Positions 26,358-34,810 of a stretch of 64,000 nucleotides of DNA are shown here, piece after piece. This stretch comes from Halothiobacillus sp045689735. GTDB taxonomy: Bacteria; Pseudomonadota; Gammaproteobacteria; Halothiobacillales; Halothiobacillaceae. The notes beneath the pieces are model-generated. The model searched no databases. It was not told where the DNA came from and saw nothing but the letters and a program-made list of their open reading frames with translations. The first letter of the stretch is position 1. Each line of letters opens with the position of its first letter. The position numbers were made by a program, and so were the translations under genes. The stretch spans positions 1,178,001-1,242,000 of the forward strand of contig NZ_CP142685.1 of assembly GCF_045689735.1 (NCBI RefSeq), given 5' to 3'.

Positions 26358-27188
26358 TCACAGCAGCAGGTTATCCAGCAGCCGAACCGCGCCTAAGCGC
26401 GCGGCCGTCAACAACACGGCCCCTTCGGGTACAACTGTCGGCGCCAGACTGCGTTGATCGCATAGCGCAAAATATTCAACAACAAACCCCGCTTCACCGA
26501 GTCGGGCGTGGGCATCTTGCAGCACAGCATCGATCTCGTCACCGGCGCGAATCGCCGCCGCCGCTGCCTGCAATTGCTGGTGCAAGAACGGCGCAATCTG
26601 CCGCTCGGCTGCGGTCAAAAAGCGGTTACGGGAACTCAAGGCCAGACCATCTTCAGCGCGAACCGTCTCCCCGGCGATAATTTCCAGCGGAAAATTCAAC
26701 GACTGCACCATCGCGCGCACGATGACCAACTGCTGAAAATCTTTCTGGCCGAATACTGCAAACTGCGGCGCAACCAGATGAAACAGCTTGGCCACGATCG
26801 TCGCCATGCCGGCAAAATGCCCCGGGCGCGCGGCGCCTTCCCAGCGCTCCGCCAGCAAGCCCGGTTCAATCCGCACCGCATCCAGCCCCAGGGTAAGCAG
26901 ATCGGCGGCATCCGGCATGAAAACCGCATCGACGCCCGCGGCCTCCAGCACGGCCAGATCCGCCGCCTCGGTGCGCGGATAACGCGCCAGATCCGCCGGA
27001 TCATTGAACTGTAGCGGGTTCACAAAAATCGAGACGATCACCACGGCGGCCTGCGACTGCGCCAGTTTCACCAAGGCGAGGTGCCCGGCATGCAGATTCC
27101 CCATGGTCGGAACGAAACCGATGCGCGCCGTTGTGGGCAGGCGTTCACGCCATTCGCGTAGTGCGGCTCGATCGCGCAACACGTCCAT
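26358..27188 (-). CDS. panC: Pantothenate synthetase
   Basis: 276 aa. Condenses pantoate with beta-alanine using ATP. Motifs: FVPTMGNLHAGHLALV (HIGH-like nucleotide site), VVSIFVNPLQF, FGQKDFQQLVIVR and the SSRN loop. The ATG at 27188 overlaps the panB stop by one base (TGATG). It works directly after PanB in the same pathway. Confidence 0.96.
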   Translation of the reverse strand: MDVLRDRAALREWRERLPTTARIGFVPTMGNLHAGHLALVKLAQSQAAVVIVSIFVNPLQFNDPADLARYPRTEAADLAVLEAAGVDAVFMPDAADLLTLGLDAVRIEPGLLAERWEGAARPGHFAGMATIVAKLFHLVAPQFAVFGQKDFQQLVIVRAMVQSLNFPLEIIAGETVRAEDGLALSSRNRFLTAAERQIAPFLHQQLQAAAAAIRAGDEIDAVLQDAHARLGEAGFVVEYFALCDQRSLAPTVVPEGAVLLTAARLGAVRLLDNLLL

Positions 27189-27994
27189 CAAGCGTAACTC
27201 TCGTGTTCCGCAGGAAACTGGCGGGACTGAACCGCCGACACATAGGCCGCAAGCGCTTCAACAATCGAACCACGACCCCGCAAAAAATCGCGCACGAAAC
27301 GGGGCGGATTGGGGTTCATGCCGAGTACATCCTGCAGCACCAAGACTTGCCCATCGACCCCCTGCCCGGCACCGATGCCGATTACCGGTACGCTGGCCTG
27401 CCGCGTGATCCGCTCGGCAAGACCGGAAGGCACACACTCGATCAGCAGCATCGCCGCGCCCGCATCGACCAGCGCGCGGGCATCCGTCAGAATGCGGGCG
27501 GCATCTTCCTCCGAGCGCCCCTGTACCCGATACCCTCCGAGTTGTCGCACCCGTTGCGGCAGCAAGCCGATGTGGGCGCACACCGGAATGCCCGCCTCCG
27601 TCAGCGAGGCAATCAAATCCGCCTTTGCGGCGCCGCCTTCAATTTTGACAATATCCGCGCCCGCCCGCATCAGGGCGCCGGCATGGACAAACGCCGCATC
27701 AGGGCTCGTGTCACTCAGAAACGGCATATCCGCCATCACCAGGGAAGTCGGTGCCCCCCGGCGCACCAGGCGGGTGTGATAGACCATATCCTCGATCGTC
27801 ACCCCCAAGGTATCGCGCCCACCCTGCACCACCATCCCCAGTGAATCGCCGACCAGTAAAAAATCCACCCCGGCCTGAACCGCTTGCTGTGCAAACCCCG
27901 CGTCATAAGCCGTGAGCATGCTGATCGGACGGCCTTCCGCCTTGGCCGCCCACACCTCTCGCAGAGAACGCAACACCGCAACATGCTCATTCAT
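27188..27994 (-). CDS. panB: 3-methyl-2-oxobutanoate hydroxymethyltransferase
   Basis: 268 aa. Makes ketopantoate from alpha-ketoisovalerate. Motifs: ISMLTAYDAGFA, FLLVGDSLGMVVQG, IKIEGG-like segment (VKIEGGAAKAD), and GIGAGQGVDGQVLV. The start at 27994 (MNEHVAVLRSLREVW) has GGAG about 10 nt upstream; the open frame further upstream is antisense-like noise over folK. It lies between folK and panC, the common folK-panB-panC order. Confidence 0.96.
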   Translation of the reverse strand: MNEHVAVLRSLREVWAAKAEGRPISMLTAYDAGFAQQAVQAGVDFLLVGDSLGMVVQGGRDTLGVTIEDMVYHTRLVRRGAPTSLVMADMPFLSDTSPDAAFVHAGALMRAGADIVKIEGGAAKADLIASLTEAGIPVCAHIGLLPQRVRQLGGYRVQGRSEEDAARILTDARALVDAGAAMLLIECVPSGLAERITRQASVPVIGIGAGQGVDGQVLVLQDVLGMNPNPPRFVRDFLRGRGSIVEALAAYVSAVQSRQFPAEHESYA

Positions 27995-28035
27995 TCGCCA
28001 TTTCTCCAGGTTTGACTCGAGGGTTTGGGGCTTCG

Positions 28036-28563
28036 TTAATCCGGGGTTCCGTGCTGGCGGGCATCCAAACGATGCAGGGGGTGCGCCGGCGCATCGGCCA
28101 ATAATGACTGGATTGACCGGCCATCGGGCAACTGGGCATCCGGCGCGATTTCCAGCCAGGGCAATAATACAAAACGACGCTGGGCAATCCCCGGATGAGG
28201 CAGGGTGAGAATCGGGTCTGCGCTCACCAGCGAGCCATAAGTCAGCAAATCCAGATCCAGCACGCGCTCGCCCCAATGTCGGGTCAGCCGTCGTCCCGCT
28301 GCTTTTTCGAGCGATTTGAGTGCGGCCAATAAATCCTGCGCACTCAAACTCGTCGAGACCTGCGCCACCGCATTCACGAACTCCGGCTGATCCTGCGGCC
28401 CGATCGGCGGATTCGTGTACAGCGATGACGACTGGCACAACCGGGTGCCCGGCAAGGTATCGAGCTGCCTCAGCGCCCGGCGGATCTGCTGCACCGGATC
28501 ATCCAGGTTGCTGCCGAGCGCAATGAACGCATCGACAGTCAATCGTTCATCGCCGCTCATCAT
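28036..28563 (-). CDS. folK: 6-hydroxymethyl-7,8-dihydropterin pyrophosphokinase
   Basis: 175 aa. Adds pyrophosphate to hydroxymethyl-dihydropterin in folate synthesis. Motifs: FIALGSNLDDP near the N-terminus, NPPIGPQDQPEFVNAV, and the metal/ATP-binding RHWGERVLDLDLLTYG, followed by LPHPGIAQRRFVLLPW. Tandem ATGs at 28563 and 28560 overlap the pcnB stop, so translation is coupled to pcnB. Confidence 0.96.
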   Translation of the reverse strand: MMSGDERLTVDAFIALGSNLDDPVQQIRRALRQLDTLPGTRLCQSSSLYTNPPIGPQDQPEFVNAVAQVSTSLSAQDLLAALKSLEKAAGRRLTRHWGERVLDLDLLTYGSLVSADPILTLPHPGIAQRRFVLLPWLEIAPDAQLPDGRSIQSLLADAPAHPLHRLDARQHGTPD

Positions 28564-29906
28564 GCACGACGGGGTCGGCGATGACGCGAGCGGCGCGGGC
28601 GATCGGGCAGGCTGCCATGCGATGCGAAATCTTCCGGCAGATGCGTCGGAATCAACTCACCCCCCTGCGCCTCGCGCGCCGGCGCATACTGCCGCCAGAA
28701 AGCGCAAATCGATTCAGACACCTCACCCACAGCCGCCCGCAAACAAAGAAAGTCGAGCCCGGCACGAAACCAAGCATGAGCCAGCAAATGTTTGTGATCG
28801 GCTGACAACTGAGCAAGCGGCAAGCCCGGTTCACCGATCGCACCCCAGCGCTCCAACTGCGGCTGTAGCGCCCAAAGCACCCGCATCAGATCCGTCAAGC
28901 GCCGAGGAATGGCCACCTGCCGAACCGCAGAATCGATCACTTCATCTGCGGCGACCGCCAGGGCTGTTTCCGAATCGACGCGTTGATGCAACCAATACTC
29001 CCGGCGACGAGTCAAATCCGGCCACAACATGCCCGCAAACAAGAATGCGGGATTGACGGGGAGTTGCGCCGCCACGCGTTCATCCGTGCCCTGCAAAATC
29101 TGCTTCAGCAAGGCCGCGATCCGCACATAATCACGATTCAACAGCTCATCGAGTCCGGCAAACAGAAAACCGAACAAATCCAGCGCACGCAGCTGCTCGA
29201 ATGCCGACCAACCATAGCCCCCCTGGAACAGCTTGATCGATTCATCAAACAATCGCGCGGGGGCAATATCTTTCAGCAGATGCCGACAAGGGTGGATGGC
29301 AGCGGCAGTATCTTCCGTGAGCTTGAAGCCCAACTTGGCGGCAAATCGCGCAGCGCGCAACATCCGCACCGGATCTTCCTGATATCGGGTTTGAGGATTA
29401 CCGATTAAACGCAGCCGCCCAGCCGACACATCCTGCCACCCTTGGACGAAATCAATGATCTCTGCCGTCGCAAAGTCGTAATACAGCGCATTGCAGGCAA
29501 AATCCCGACGCCAGACATCCTCCTCCAATGTGCCAAACACATTGTCCCGCAGAATGCGCCCCTGATCGGAACGACGCACCGCATCGTCATCACCGCCGCG
29601 GAAGGTGGTGACCTCGATCACTTCGTGACCGAAAATGACATGCACGATGCGGAACCGTCGCCCAATGATCCGGGCATGCCGAAACAACGCCCGAACCTGT
29701 TCCGGGCGCGCATCAGTCACCACATCGAAATCTTTCGGCAACTGGCCGACCAGCGCATCCCGCACACAGCCACCCACCAGATAGGCGCCATATCCCTGTT
29801 CGTGCAAACGCTGCAACACAGTCAGCGCATGGTGGCTAATCTGCTCGGGCGTGATGCCATGTTCGGCGGCGGAAATATGCACAGGCACGGGACGGTTGGA
29901 ATACAA
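28560..29906 (-). CDS. pcnB: Poly(A) polymerase I
   Basis: 448 aa. Adds 3' poly(A) tails that promote RNA decay. Nucleotidyltransferase head: YLVGGCVRDALVG and KDFDVVTDA with the catalytic aspartates, then FRIVHVIFGHEVIEVTTFRG. The extreme C-terminus is Arg-rich (DRPRRSRHRRPRRA), as in PcnB rather than CCA-adding enzymes. The start is uncertain: the TTG at 29906 is the longest possible and no strong ribosome site is visible. It heads the pcnB-folK-panB-panC run. Confidence 0.92.
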   Translation of the reverse strand: MYSNRPVPVHISAAEHGITPEQISHHALTVLQRLHEQGYGAYLVGGCVRDALVGQLPKDFDVVTDARPEQVRALFRHARIIGRRFRIVHVIFGHEVIEVTTFRGGDDDAVRRSDQGRILRDNVFGTLEEDVWRRDFACNALYYDFATAEIIDFVQGWQDVSAGRLRLIGNPQTRYQEDPVRMLRAARFAAKLGFKLTEDTAAAIHPCRHLLKDIAPARLFDESIKLFQGGYGWSAFEQLRALDLFGFLFAGLDELLNRDYVRIAALLKQILQGTDERVAAQLPVNPAFLFAGMLWPDLTRRREYWLHQRVDSETALAVAADEVIDSAVRQVAIPRRLTDLMRVLWALQPQLERWGAIGEPGLPLAQLSADHKHLLAHAWFRAGLDFLCLRAAVGEVSESICAFWRQYAPAREAQGGELIPTHLPEDFASHGSLPDRPRRSRHRRPRRA

Positions 29907-30010
29907 GAGAATTAATCTCGAACGGTCGAAGAATCAAAACAGAGCAGTAGTCTACCACCGACCAACCGACCCATGCAGTCAGCCTTGCAGCGCGGTTTGA
30001 CCGAAGCAAT

Positions 30011-30044
30011 AAAAAAGCCCGCGAACTGGGATCAGCGCGGGCTT
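30011..30044 (-). terminator. Intrinsic terminator after tRNA-Val
   Basis: Minus strand: a 9-bp stem AAGCCCGCG/CGCGGGCTT (arms 30044-30036 and 30023-30015) followed by a T tract down to 30011. It lies about 30 bp beyond the tRNA 3' end. Confidence 0.88.
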
Positions 30045-30048
30045 CATC

Positions 30049-30068
30049 CAGTTTTTTCGAAAAAACTG
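30049..30068. repeat. Perfect 20-bp palindrome downstream of tRNA-Val
   Basis: CAGTTTTTTCGAAAAAACTG, 10-bp arms without a spacer, between the tRNA 3' end and its terminator. It may form a small hairpin in the precursor trailer. No function is known to me. Confidence 0.6.
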
Positions 30069-30075
30069 AAAGAAA

Positions 30076-30150
30076 TGGTAGTCGCGAGTGGGATCGAACC
30101 ACCGACCACCACCATGTCAAGGTGATGCTCTACCACTGAGCTACGCGACT
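30076..30150 (-). tRNA. tRNA-Val (anticodon GAC)
   Basis: Complete cloverleaf on the minus strand with encoded CCA (30078-30076). Acceptor stem AGTCGCG/CGCGACT, D arm GCTC...GAGC, anticodon loop TTGACAT (anticodon GAC), and T-loop TTCGATC between GTGG/CCAC-type pairs. It reads GUC and GUU valine codons. Confidence 0.97.
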
Positions 30151-30166
30151 ATTCAGCAGGCGCAGC

Positions 30167-30195
30167 ATGGTAGACCACAGAGCGCTTAGCGTCAA
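30167..30195 (-). promoter_or_regulatory. Sigma-70 promoter of tRNA-Val
   Basis: Minus strand -35 TTGACG (30195-30190), a 17-bp spacer and -10 TACCAT (30172-30167). A GC-rich discriminator (GCTGCGCC) follows, as expected for a stringently controlled stable-RNA promoter. The mature tRNA begins about 17 nt after the -10 box. Confidence 0.8.
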
Positions 30196-30289
30196 GGCAG
30201 CAAATCGGCTTGTGTAGCAAATTATTAATACCCGCTTTGAGCAAGGTAGAAATGTCCGTTTTGATTAGACCACTACACATCGAATCCGG

Positions 30290-32524
30290 CTAAATTTCTG
30301 TCGCCAGCAATCCATCGACCCGCTGGAAGCCCCGGGGCAGGAGCCGCCCTCGGGTCGCGCGGCTGCCGGTATAGTGTTCAAAATCCACGCCTTTTAGGGT
30401 GATGCTGCGCGCACCGGATTGAACCTTTAGCACCTGCTCTGGCGCAAGACAGACGACATAGCAGAGTTTGGCGCCAGGCTTCAAGCTCATCAGCCGGTTA
30501 CCTCGTCCTTTGTTGAGCTCGGGAATTTCATCCAACGACACGATCAGCACATGACCGTCACTGCTGGCCAGCGCGAGGTGGCGCGCGCTGGCGGGAATCT
30601 TCACAGGGGCGCCAAGTTGGCTGCCTTCGCCTAGGCTGATCTGCACTTTACCGGCGCGCTGTCGGCTGAGAAGTTCGCTGTACGGCACGCGGTAACCATA
30701 ACCACTGTCTTGCCAGAGCAGGATGGTATCGCCTTCATCCGCAAGGCAAAGCTGGGTAAAACGGGCGCCCGTGGGCGGGCTCAGGCGTCCCGTCAAAGGC
30801 TCGCCCTGCCCCCGTGCAGACGGCAGGCTATGCACCGCCAACGCGTAACAACGCCCAGTGTCATCGAACAATACGAGCGTTTGGGTCGATTTTCCCTGCA
30901 CATGCGCCAGATAGGCATCGCCGGCTTTGTACGAGAGTCCGACCGGATCGACCTCATGCCCTTTTGCCGCGCGAATCCAGCCGTTTTGGCTCAATACCAC
31001 GGTCACCGGCTCGCTGGTAATCAGGGCGGTTTCAGACAATGCCTGCGCGGCATCGCGGGTCACCAGGCGGGAACGGCGGGCATCGCCGAACTGTTTGGCG
31101 TCTGCCAGCAGTTCTTCGCGCAATCGCTGCCGCAGGGCATCTGGTTCTGCCAGCAACCGCGCCAATTCCGTCTGTTCCGCAGATAACTCAGCCTGTTCCT
31201 GCCGGATGGCGATTTCTTCCAGCCGCGCCAATTGGCGCAGGCGAATTTCGAGAATCGCTTCGGCCTGGCGTTCCGTCAAAGCAAAGCGGCTGATGAGTTC
31301 GGCCTTGGGTTCATCGGCCTCGCGAATGACCGCGATCACTTCATCGATATGCAAAAACGCGATCAGTAAGCCGGCCAGTATTTCCAGTCGCGCTTGAACC
31401 TTCTCCAGCCGCCAGCGAATGCGACGCGTCAGTGTTTCGGTGCGAAACGCCAGCCATTCTTGCAGCAATCCCTTGAGGTTCATGACGCGGGGGCGGCCAT
31501 CCCGCGCGATGACATTGAAATTGACCCGGTAACTTTTTTCCAGATCGGTTGTCGCGAACAGGTGCGCCATCAGGGCATCGGCATCCACTTGCCGACTGCG
31601 CGGCACGATGACCAGACGGGTCGGCGCTTCGTGATCGGATTCATCGCGCAGGTCACTCACCAGCGGGAGTTTTTTGGCGTTCATCTGCGCGGCGATCTGT
31701 TCGAGCACCTTGCTACCAGAGACTTGAAACGGCAGCGCGGTGATCACGATTTCGCCCTGATCGAGCTCATAGCGCGCCCGCTGACGCACCGAGCCCGTGC
31801 CACTGCGGTACATCTGCAGCAATTCATCCGGCGGGGTGATGATTTCCGCCTCGGTCGGGAAATCGGGTCCGCGCAGATGTCGCACCAGGTCTTCAATCGA
31901 GCTATCCGGCGCATCCAGCAAGGCGACCGTTGCCGCCACGACCTCCCGCAAATTATGCGGGGGAATGTCGGTCGATAAACCCACGGCAATCCCCATGCCG
32001 CCGTTGAGCAATACATTCGGCAGACGGGCAGGCAAAAGAACGGGCTCTTCCAGCGTGCCATCGAAGTTCGGCTGCCAGTCCACGGTGCCTTGTCCGGCCT
32101 CCGAAAGCAGGCTTTGGGCGTACGCTGTCAGGCGGGATTCGGTGTACCGCATGGCGGCGAAGGATTTGGGATCATCGGGCGAGCCGAAGTTGCCCTGCCC
32201 GTCCACCAGCGGATAACGGTAAGAAAAGGGCTGCGCCATCAACACCATGGCTTCATAGCAAGCCGAATCCCCATGCGGATGAAATTTACCAATCACATCC
32301 CCCACGGTGCGGGCAGATTTTTTGTGCTTTGAAGCAGCCGTCAGGCCAAGTTCACTCATCGCATAGATGATGCGCCGCTGCACGGGTTTCAAGCCATCGC
32401 ACACGCTCGGCAACGCGCGGTCGAGAATGACATACATGGCGTAGTTGAGATAAGCCTGCTCGGAAAACTCCGCCAGCGAACGCTGTTCGAATCCCTCGGG
32501 CGTGGTGAATAACTCAAAACTCAT
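30290..32524 (-). CDS. parC: DNA topoisomerase IV subunit A
   Basis: 744 aa, the ParC rather than GyrA length. N-terminal breakage-reunion domain with the catalytic tyrosine in AAMRYTESRL (near residue 126) and the quinolone-region segment KFHPHGDSACYEAMV. The C-terminal beta-pinwheel part is short and lacks a GyrA box (QRRGGKG) that I can see, which supports ParC. It decatenates daughter chromosomes with ParE (not here). GGAG lies 6 nt before the ATG. It follows lptG by 47 bp. Confidence 0.95.
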   Translation of the reverse strand: MSFELFTTPEGFEQRSLAEFSEQAYLNYAMYVILDRALPSVCDGLKPVQRRIIYAMSELGLTAASKHKKSARTVGDVIGKFHPHGDSACYEAMVLMAQPFSYRYPLVDGQGNFGSPDDPKSFAAMRYTESRLTAYAQSLLSEAGQGTVDWQPNFDGTLEEPVLLPARLPNVLLNGGMGIAVGLSTDIPPHNLREVVAATVALLDAPDSSIEDLVRHLRGPDFPTEAEIITPPDELLQMYRSGTGSVRQRARYELDQGEIVITALPFQVSGSKVLEQIAAQMNAKKLPLVSDLRDESDHEAPTRLVIVPRSRQVDADALMAHLFATTDLEKSYRVNFNVIARDGRPRVMNLKGLLQEWLAFRTETLTRRIRWRLEKVQARLEILAGLLIAFLHIDEVIAVIREADEPKAELISRFALTERQAEAILEIRLRQLARLEEIAIRQEQAELSAEQTELARLLAEPDALRQRLREELLADAKQFGDARRSRLVTRDAAQALSETALITSEPVTVVLSQNGWIRAAKGHEVDPVGLSYKAGDAYLAHVQGKSTQTLVLFDDTGRCYALAVHSLPSARGQGEPLTGRLSPPTGARFTQLCLADEGDTILLWQDSGYGYRVPYSELLSRQRAGKVQISLGEGSQLGAPVKIPASARHLALASSDGHVLIVSLDEIPELNKGRGNRLMSLKPGAKLCYVVCLAPEQVLKVQSGARSITLKGVDFEHYTGSRATRGRLLPRGFQRVDGLLATEI

Positions 32525-32571
32525 GCGAACTCCCTAAACAACCCTACCGCGTCGATCAAAGCGGCAGCCTA

Positions 32572-33684
32572 TCACCGCCCGCGCGCGAACAAGCCCGGCA
32601 TCCATCGACGCATCGCCCAATAGCCCAATCCGGCAAACAGCATCGGCGGCAATGACGCGCTAAAAAAAGACACCCACGCGCGCCCCGCCCCATATACCGG
32701 GGCAAAGGCGGACAAGATTTGCACCAGGGTGAGATACACCACCCCCAACAAAATCCCGATGAACAACCAGCGACCGGCACCCCCGCCGCGTTGGGGGGCG
32801 AATACGAACGGTAGGGTGATGAACAGCATCACCAACACCGAAACCGGCGCAAAGATTCGCCCCCAAAGGGCAGAGAGATAGTTCGTCGCATCCAGATGGT
32901 TGGCATTTAGATAGCGCACATAGCGCAGCAACTCCACGATATTCATGTGATGTGGATTCAGCACCGCAACGCGCAAAACGGCCTGAGAGAACAGCGGCAC
33001 ATCGGAAAGCTCCGCCTGGCTTTGGGTCACGACCTGTCCACCCGTTGCCGAGGGCAGAAGCCGGGTTTGTTCCACCTGATGCAAACGCCAGCGATCCCCG
33101 CCTTCGCTCGTGGCGTACTGGGCGAACATCATGGATTCCGGCAGTCCCTGGGCATTGAGCGTAAACACCCGCACCTCGTTCAGCCGCCCGCCCACCAGCG
33201 CCTGACGCACATTGATGAACCGATGACCATCCCGCATCCACAATCCCGATTTCAAATTCATGCTCACGCCCTGATCCTGTAGCTGCGCCCGCATTTGTTT
33301 GGCCTTTTCCTGCCCCCAGGCGCCCACGGTTTCGCCCATAAGCATACCCAGCAACGCCAGAATGACCCCGGCCACCAGAACCGGACGCGCCAGACGCATC
33401 ATCGACATGCCCGCCGTGCGCATGACGGTGAGCTCGGAATGGGCGGCCAGTCCGCCCAGCGCCAGCAGCCCCCCCACCAGGATGGCCACCGGATAAAAAT
33501 CATAGAGATAGCCGGGCATCGTCAACACGACAAACGCCAGAGCCTGCCAAAAACCATAATTTCCGCCGGTTCGGGACAACTCATCGATCGCCCCGAACAC
33601 CACGATCAACAAGGCAAATGCTGCGGTGGAACCCAGCCCACCCAACACCACCGTGCGAATCAAATAGCGATCAAGCACGCCCAT
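32572..33684 (-). CDS. lptG: LPS export ABC transporter permease LptG
   Basis: 370 aa. Three N-terminal helices, a large periplasmic beta-jellyroll region (about residues 130-270) and three C-terminal helices, the LptF/LptG layout. N-terminus MGVLDRYLIRTVVLGG, with the coupling segment ELTVMRTAGMSMMRL. It moves lipopolysaccharide from the inner membrane to the Lpt bridge with LptF and LptB. It overlaps the end of lptF by 14 bp. Confidence 0.93.
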   Translation of the reverse strand: MGVLDRYLIRTVVLGGLGSTAAFALLIVVFGAIDELSRTGGNYGFWQALAFVVLTMPGYLYDFYPVAILVGGLLALGGLAAHSELTVMRTAGMSMMRLARPVLVAGVILALLGMLMGETVGAWGQEKAKQMRAQLQDQGVSMNLKSGLWMRDGHRFINVRQALVGGRLNEVRVFTLNAQGLPESMMFAQYATSEGGDRWRLHQVEQTRLLPSATGGQVVTQSQAELSDVPLFSQAVLRVAVLNPHHMNIVELLRYVRYLNANHLDATNYLSALWGRIFAPVSVLVMLFITLPFVFAPQRGGGAGRWLFIGILLGVVYLTLVQILSAFAPVYGAGRAWVSFFSASLPPMLFAGLGYWAMRRWMPGLFARGR

Positions 33685-34804
33685 GCGCAGCCCCCCCTTG
33701 CGGTACTGGGCGAACGCGGGCGAGCAGGCGTCGCCACCCGCCGCTCTGCGCCCAGCGCAGTAGCCCCCATATCAGCAAAAATACGCCGTGGACGATGGCC
33801 AGCCCCTGCCACAGGGTCAGCGTGTCTTGCTTGATCAGGTTTTGCCCCAGGGCGATGAAATTGAAATACAGGGCATACAACAAAAACGCCCAGAACAGGC
33901 GTCCATAACGACCAGAACGCGGCCGATTCTGCGCCAAAGGCACGGCGATCAACACCAGAACCCACACGGAAATCATTTGGGAAATGCGGTAGAAAAACTC
34001 TGCCTGATCGGCGGGCACCGACGAATGCAACAATGCCCAGGACGACTGCATGCGTTTGGTCGGATTCGTTGCGCTGTCGTCGTGCCCGGGGATCAGAATT
34101 TCATGGGTTTGGTAATCCACCACCGACCAGTTCGTCGCCCCCGCCTGACCTTCAATCCGCCGCCCCTGCGAGAGCACGATGTACCGATGGCCATCCGGCG
34201 CTGTTTTCAGTGTGCCGAATGGCGCCGCTTCCACGCCGGGCTGTTGCCGTGGATTGGCAGGGTTGAGCGCGCTGTTGAACGCGAACACATCGACATAGCC
34301 GTCCTTCCGCCGGCCGCCGACATACAGCACCGCCCGACCCGAGGCATCTTCGATGAAGCGCTCGGTGGGAATCTGCGCCAGCACTTGATCGGATTTGGCC
34401 GAAGCCAGCAATTGATCCTGCACCTGCTGCACGGCCGGATAGCCCCATAAGGACAGAAACCCGGTCAGCAGCATCACCGGAAACGCCAGTCCAAGCAGCG
34501 CCCGGGTCTGTTTTGCCGGACCATACCCGCAGGCACGCAGCACCGAGAGTTCCGAATCGCGGCTCATCCGCCCCAAGGCAAACATCACCCCGATGAACAG
34601 TCCAACCGGCAGAACATAAATCAACAGTTTGATGGCATTGAAGCCAAGCATCATCCACAACAGCTGGCTGGGCAAGGAGCCTTCGGCCACCGCCGACAGC
34701 AGCCGTGCCAGCAGATTCGCCATCATGATGAGAAACAGCGCGCCCCCCACCGCCAGCGCCGCCAGCCCGATTTCTCGCCACAGATAACGCGTGAGCACCC
34801 GCAT
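33671..34804 (-). CDS. lptF: LPS export ABC transporter permease LptF
   Basis: 377 aa. Same six-helix plus periplasmic-jellyroll layout as its partner. N-terminus MRVLTRYLWREIGLAALAVG, with the coupling-helix segment RDSELSVLRACGYGP. The start at 34804 (ATG) was preferred over a TTG two codons earlier. It lies 6 bp after the U32-peptidase-family gene. In many gammaproteobacteria pepA is divergent here; that gene is not seen. Confidence 0.93.
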   Translation of the reverse strand: MRVLTRYLWREIGLAALAVGGALFLIMMANLLARLLSAVAEGSLPSQLLWMMLGFNAIKLLIYVLPVGLFIGVMFALGRMSRDSELSVLRACGYGPAKQTRALLGLAFPVMLLTGFLSLWGYPAVQQVQDQLLASAKSDQVLAQIPTERFIEDASGRAVLYVGGRRKDGYVDVFAFNSALNPANPRQQPGVEAAPFGTLKTAPDGHRYIVLSQGRRIEGQAGATNWSVVDYQTHEILIPGHDDSATNPTKRMQSSWALLHSSVPADQAEFFYRISQMISVWVLVLIAVPLAQNRPRSGRYGRLFWAFLLYALYFNFIALGQNLIKQDTLTLWQGLAIVHGVFLLIWGLLRWAQSGGWRRLLARVRPVPQGGAAHGRA

Positions 34805-34810
34805 CGGCAA

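Noticed and set aside
27995..28438. Upstream in-frame extension of panB across folK.
   Set aside because: folK is clear in another frame on the same strand, and panB has a good ATG with GGAG at 27994.
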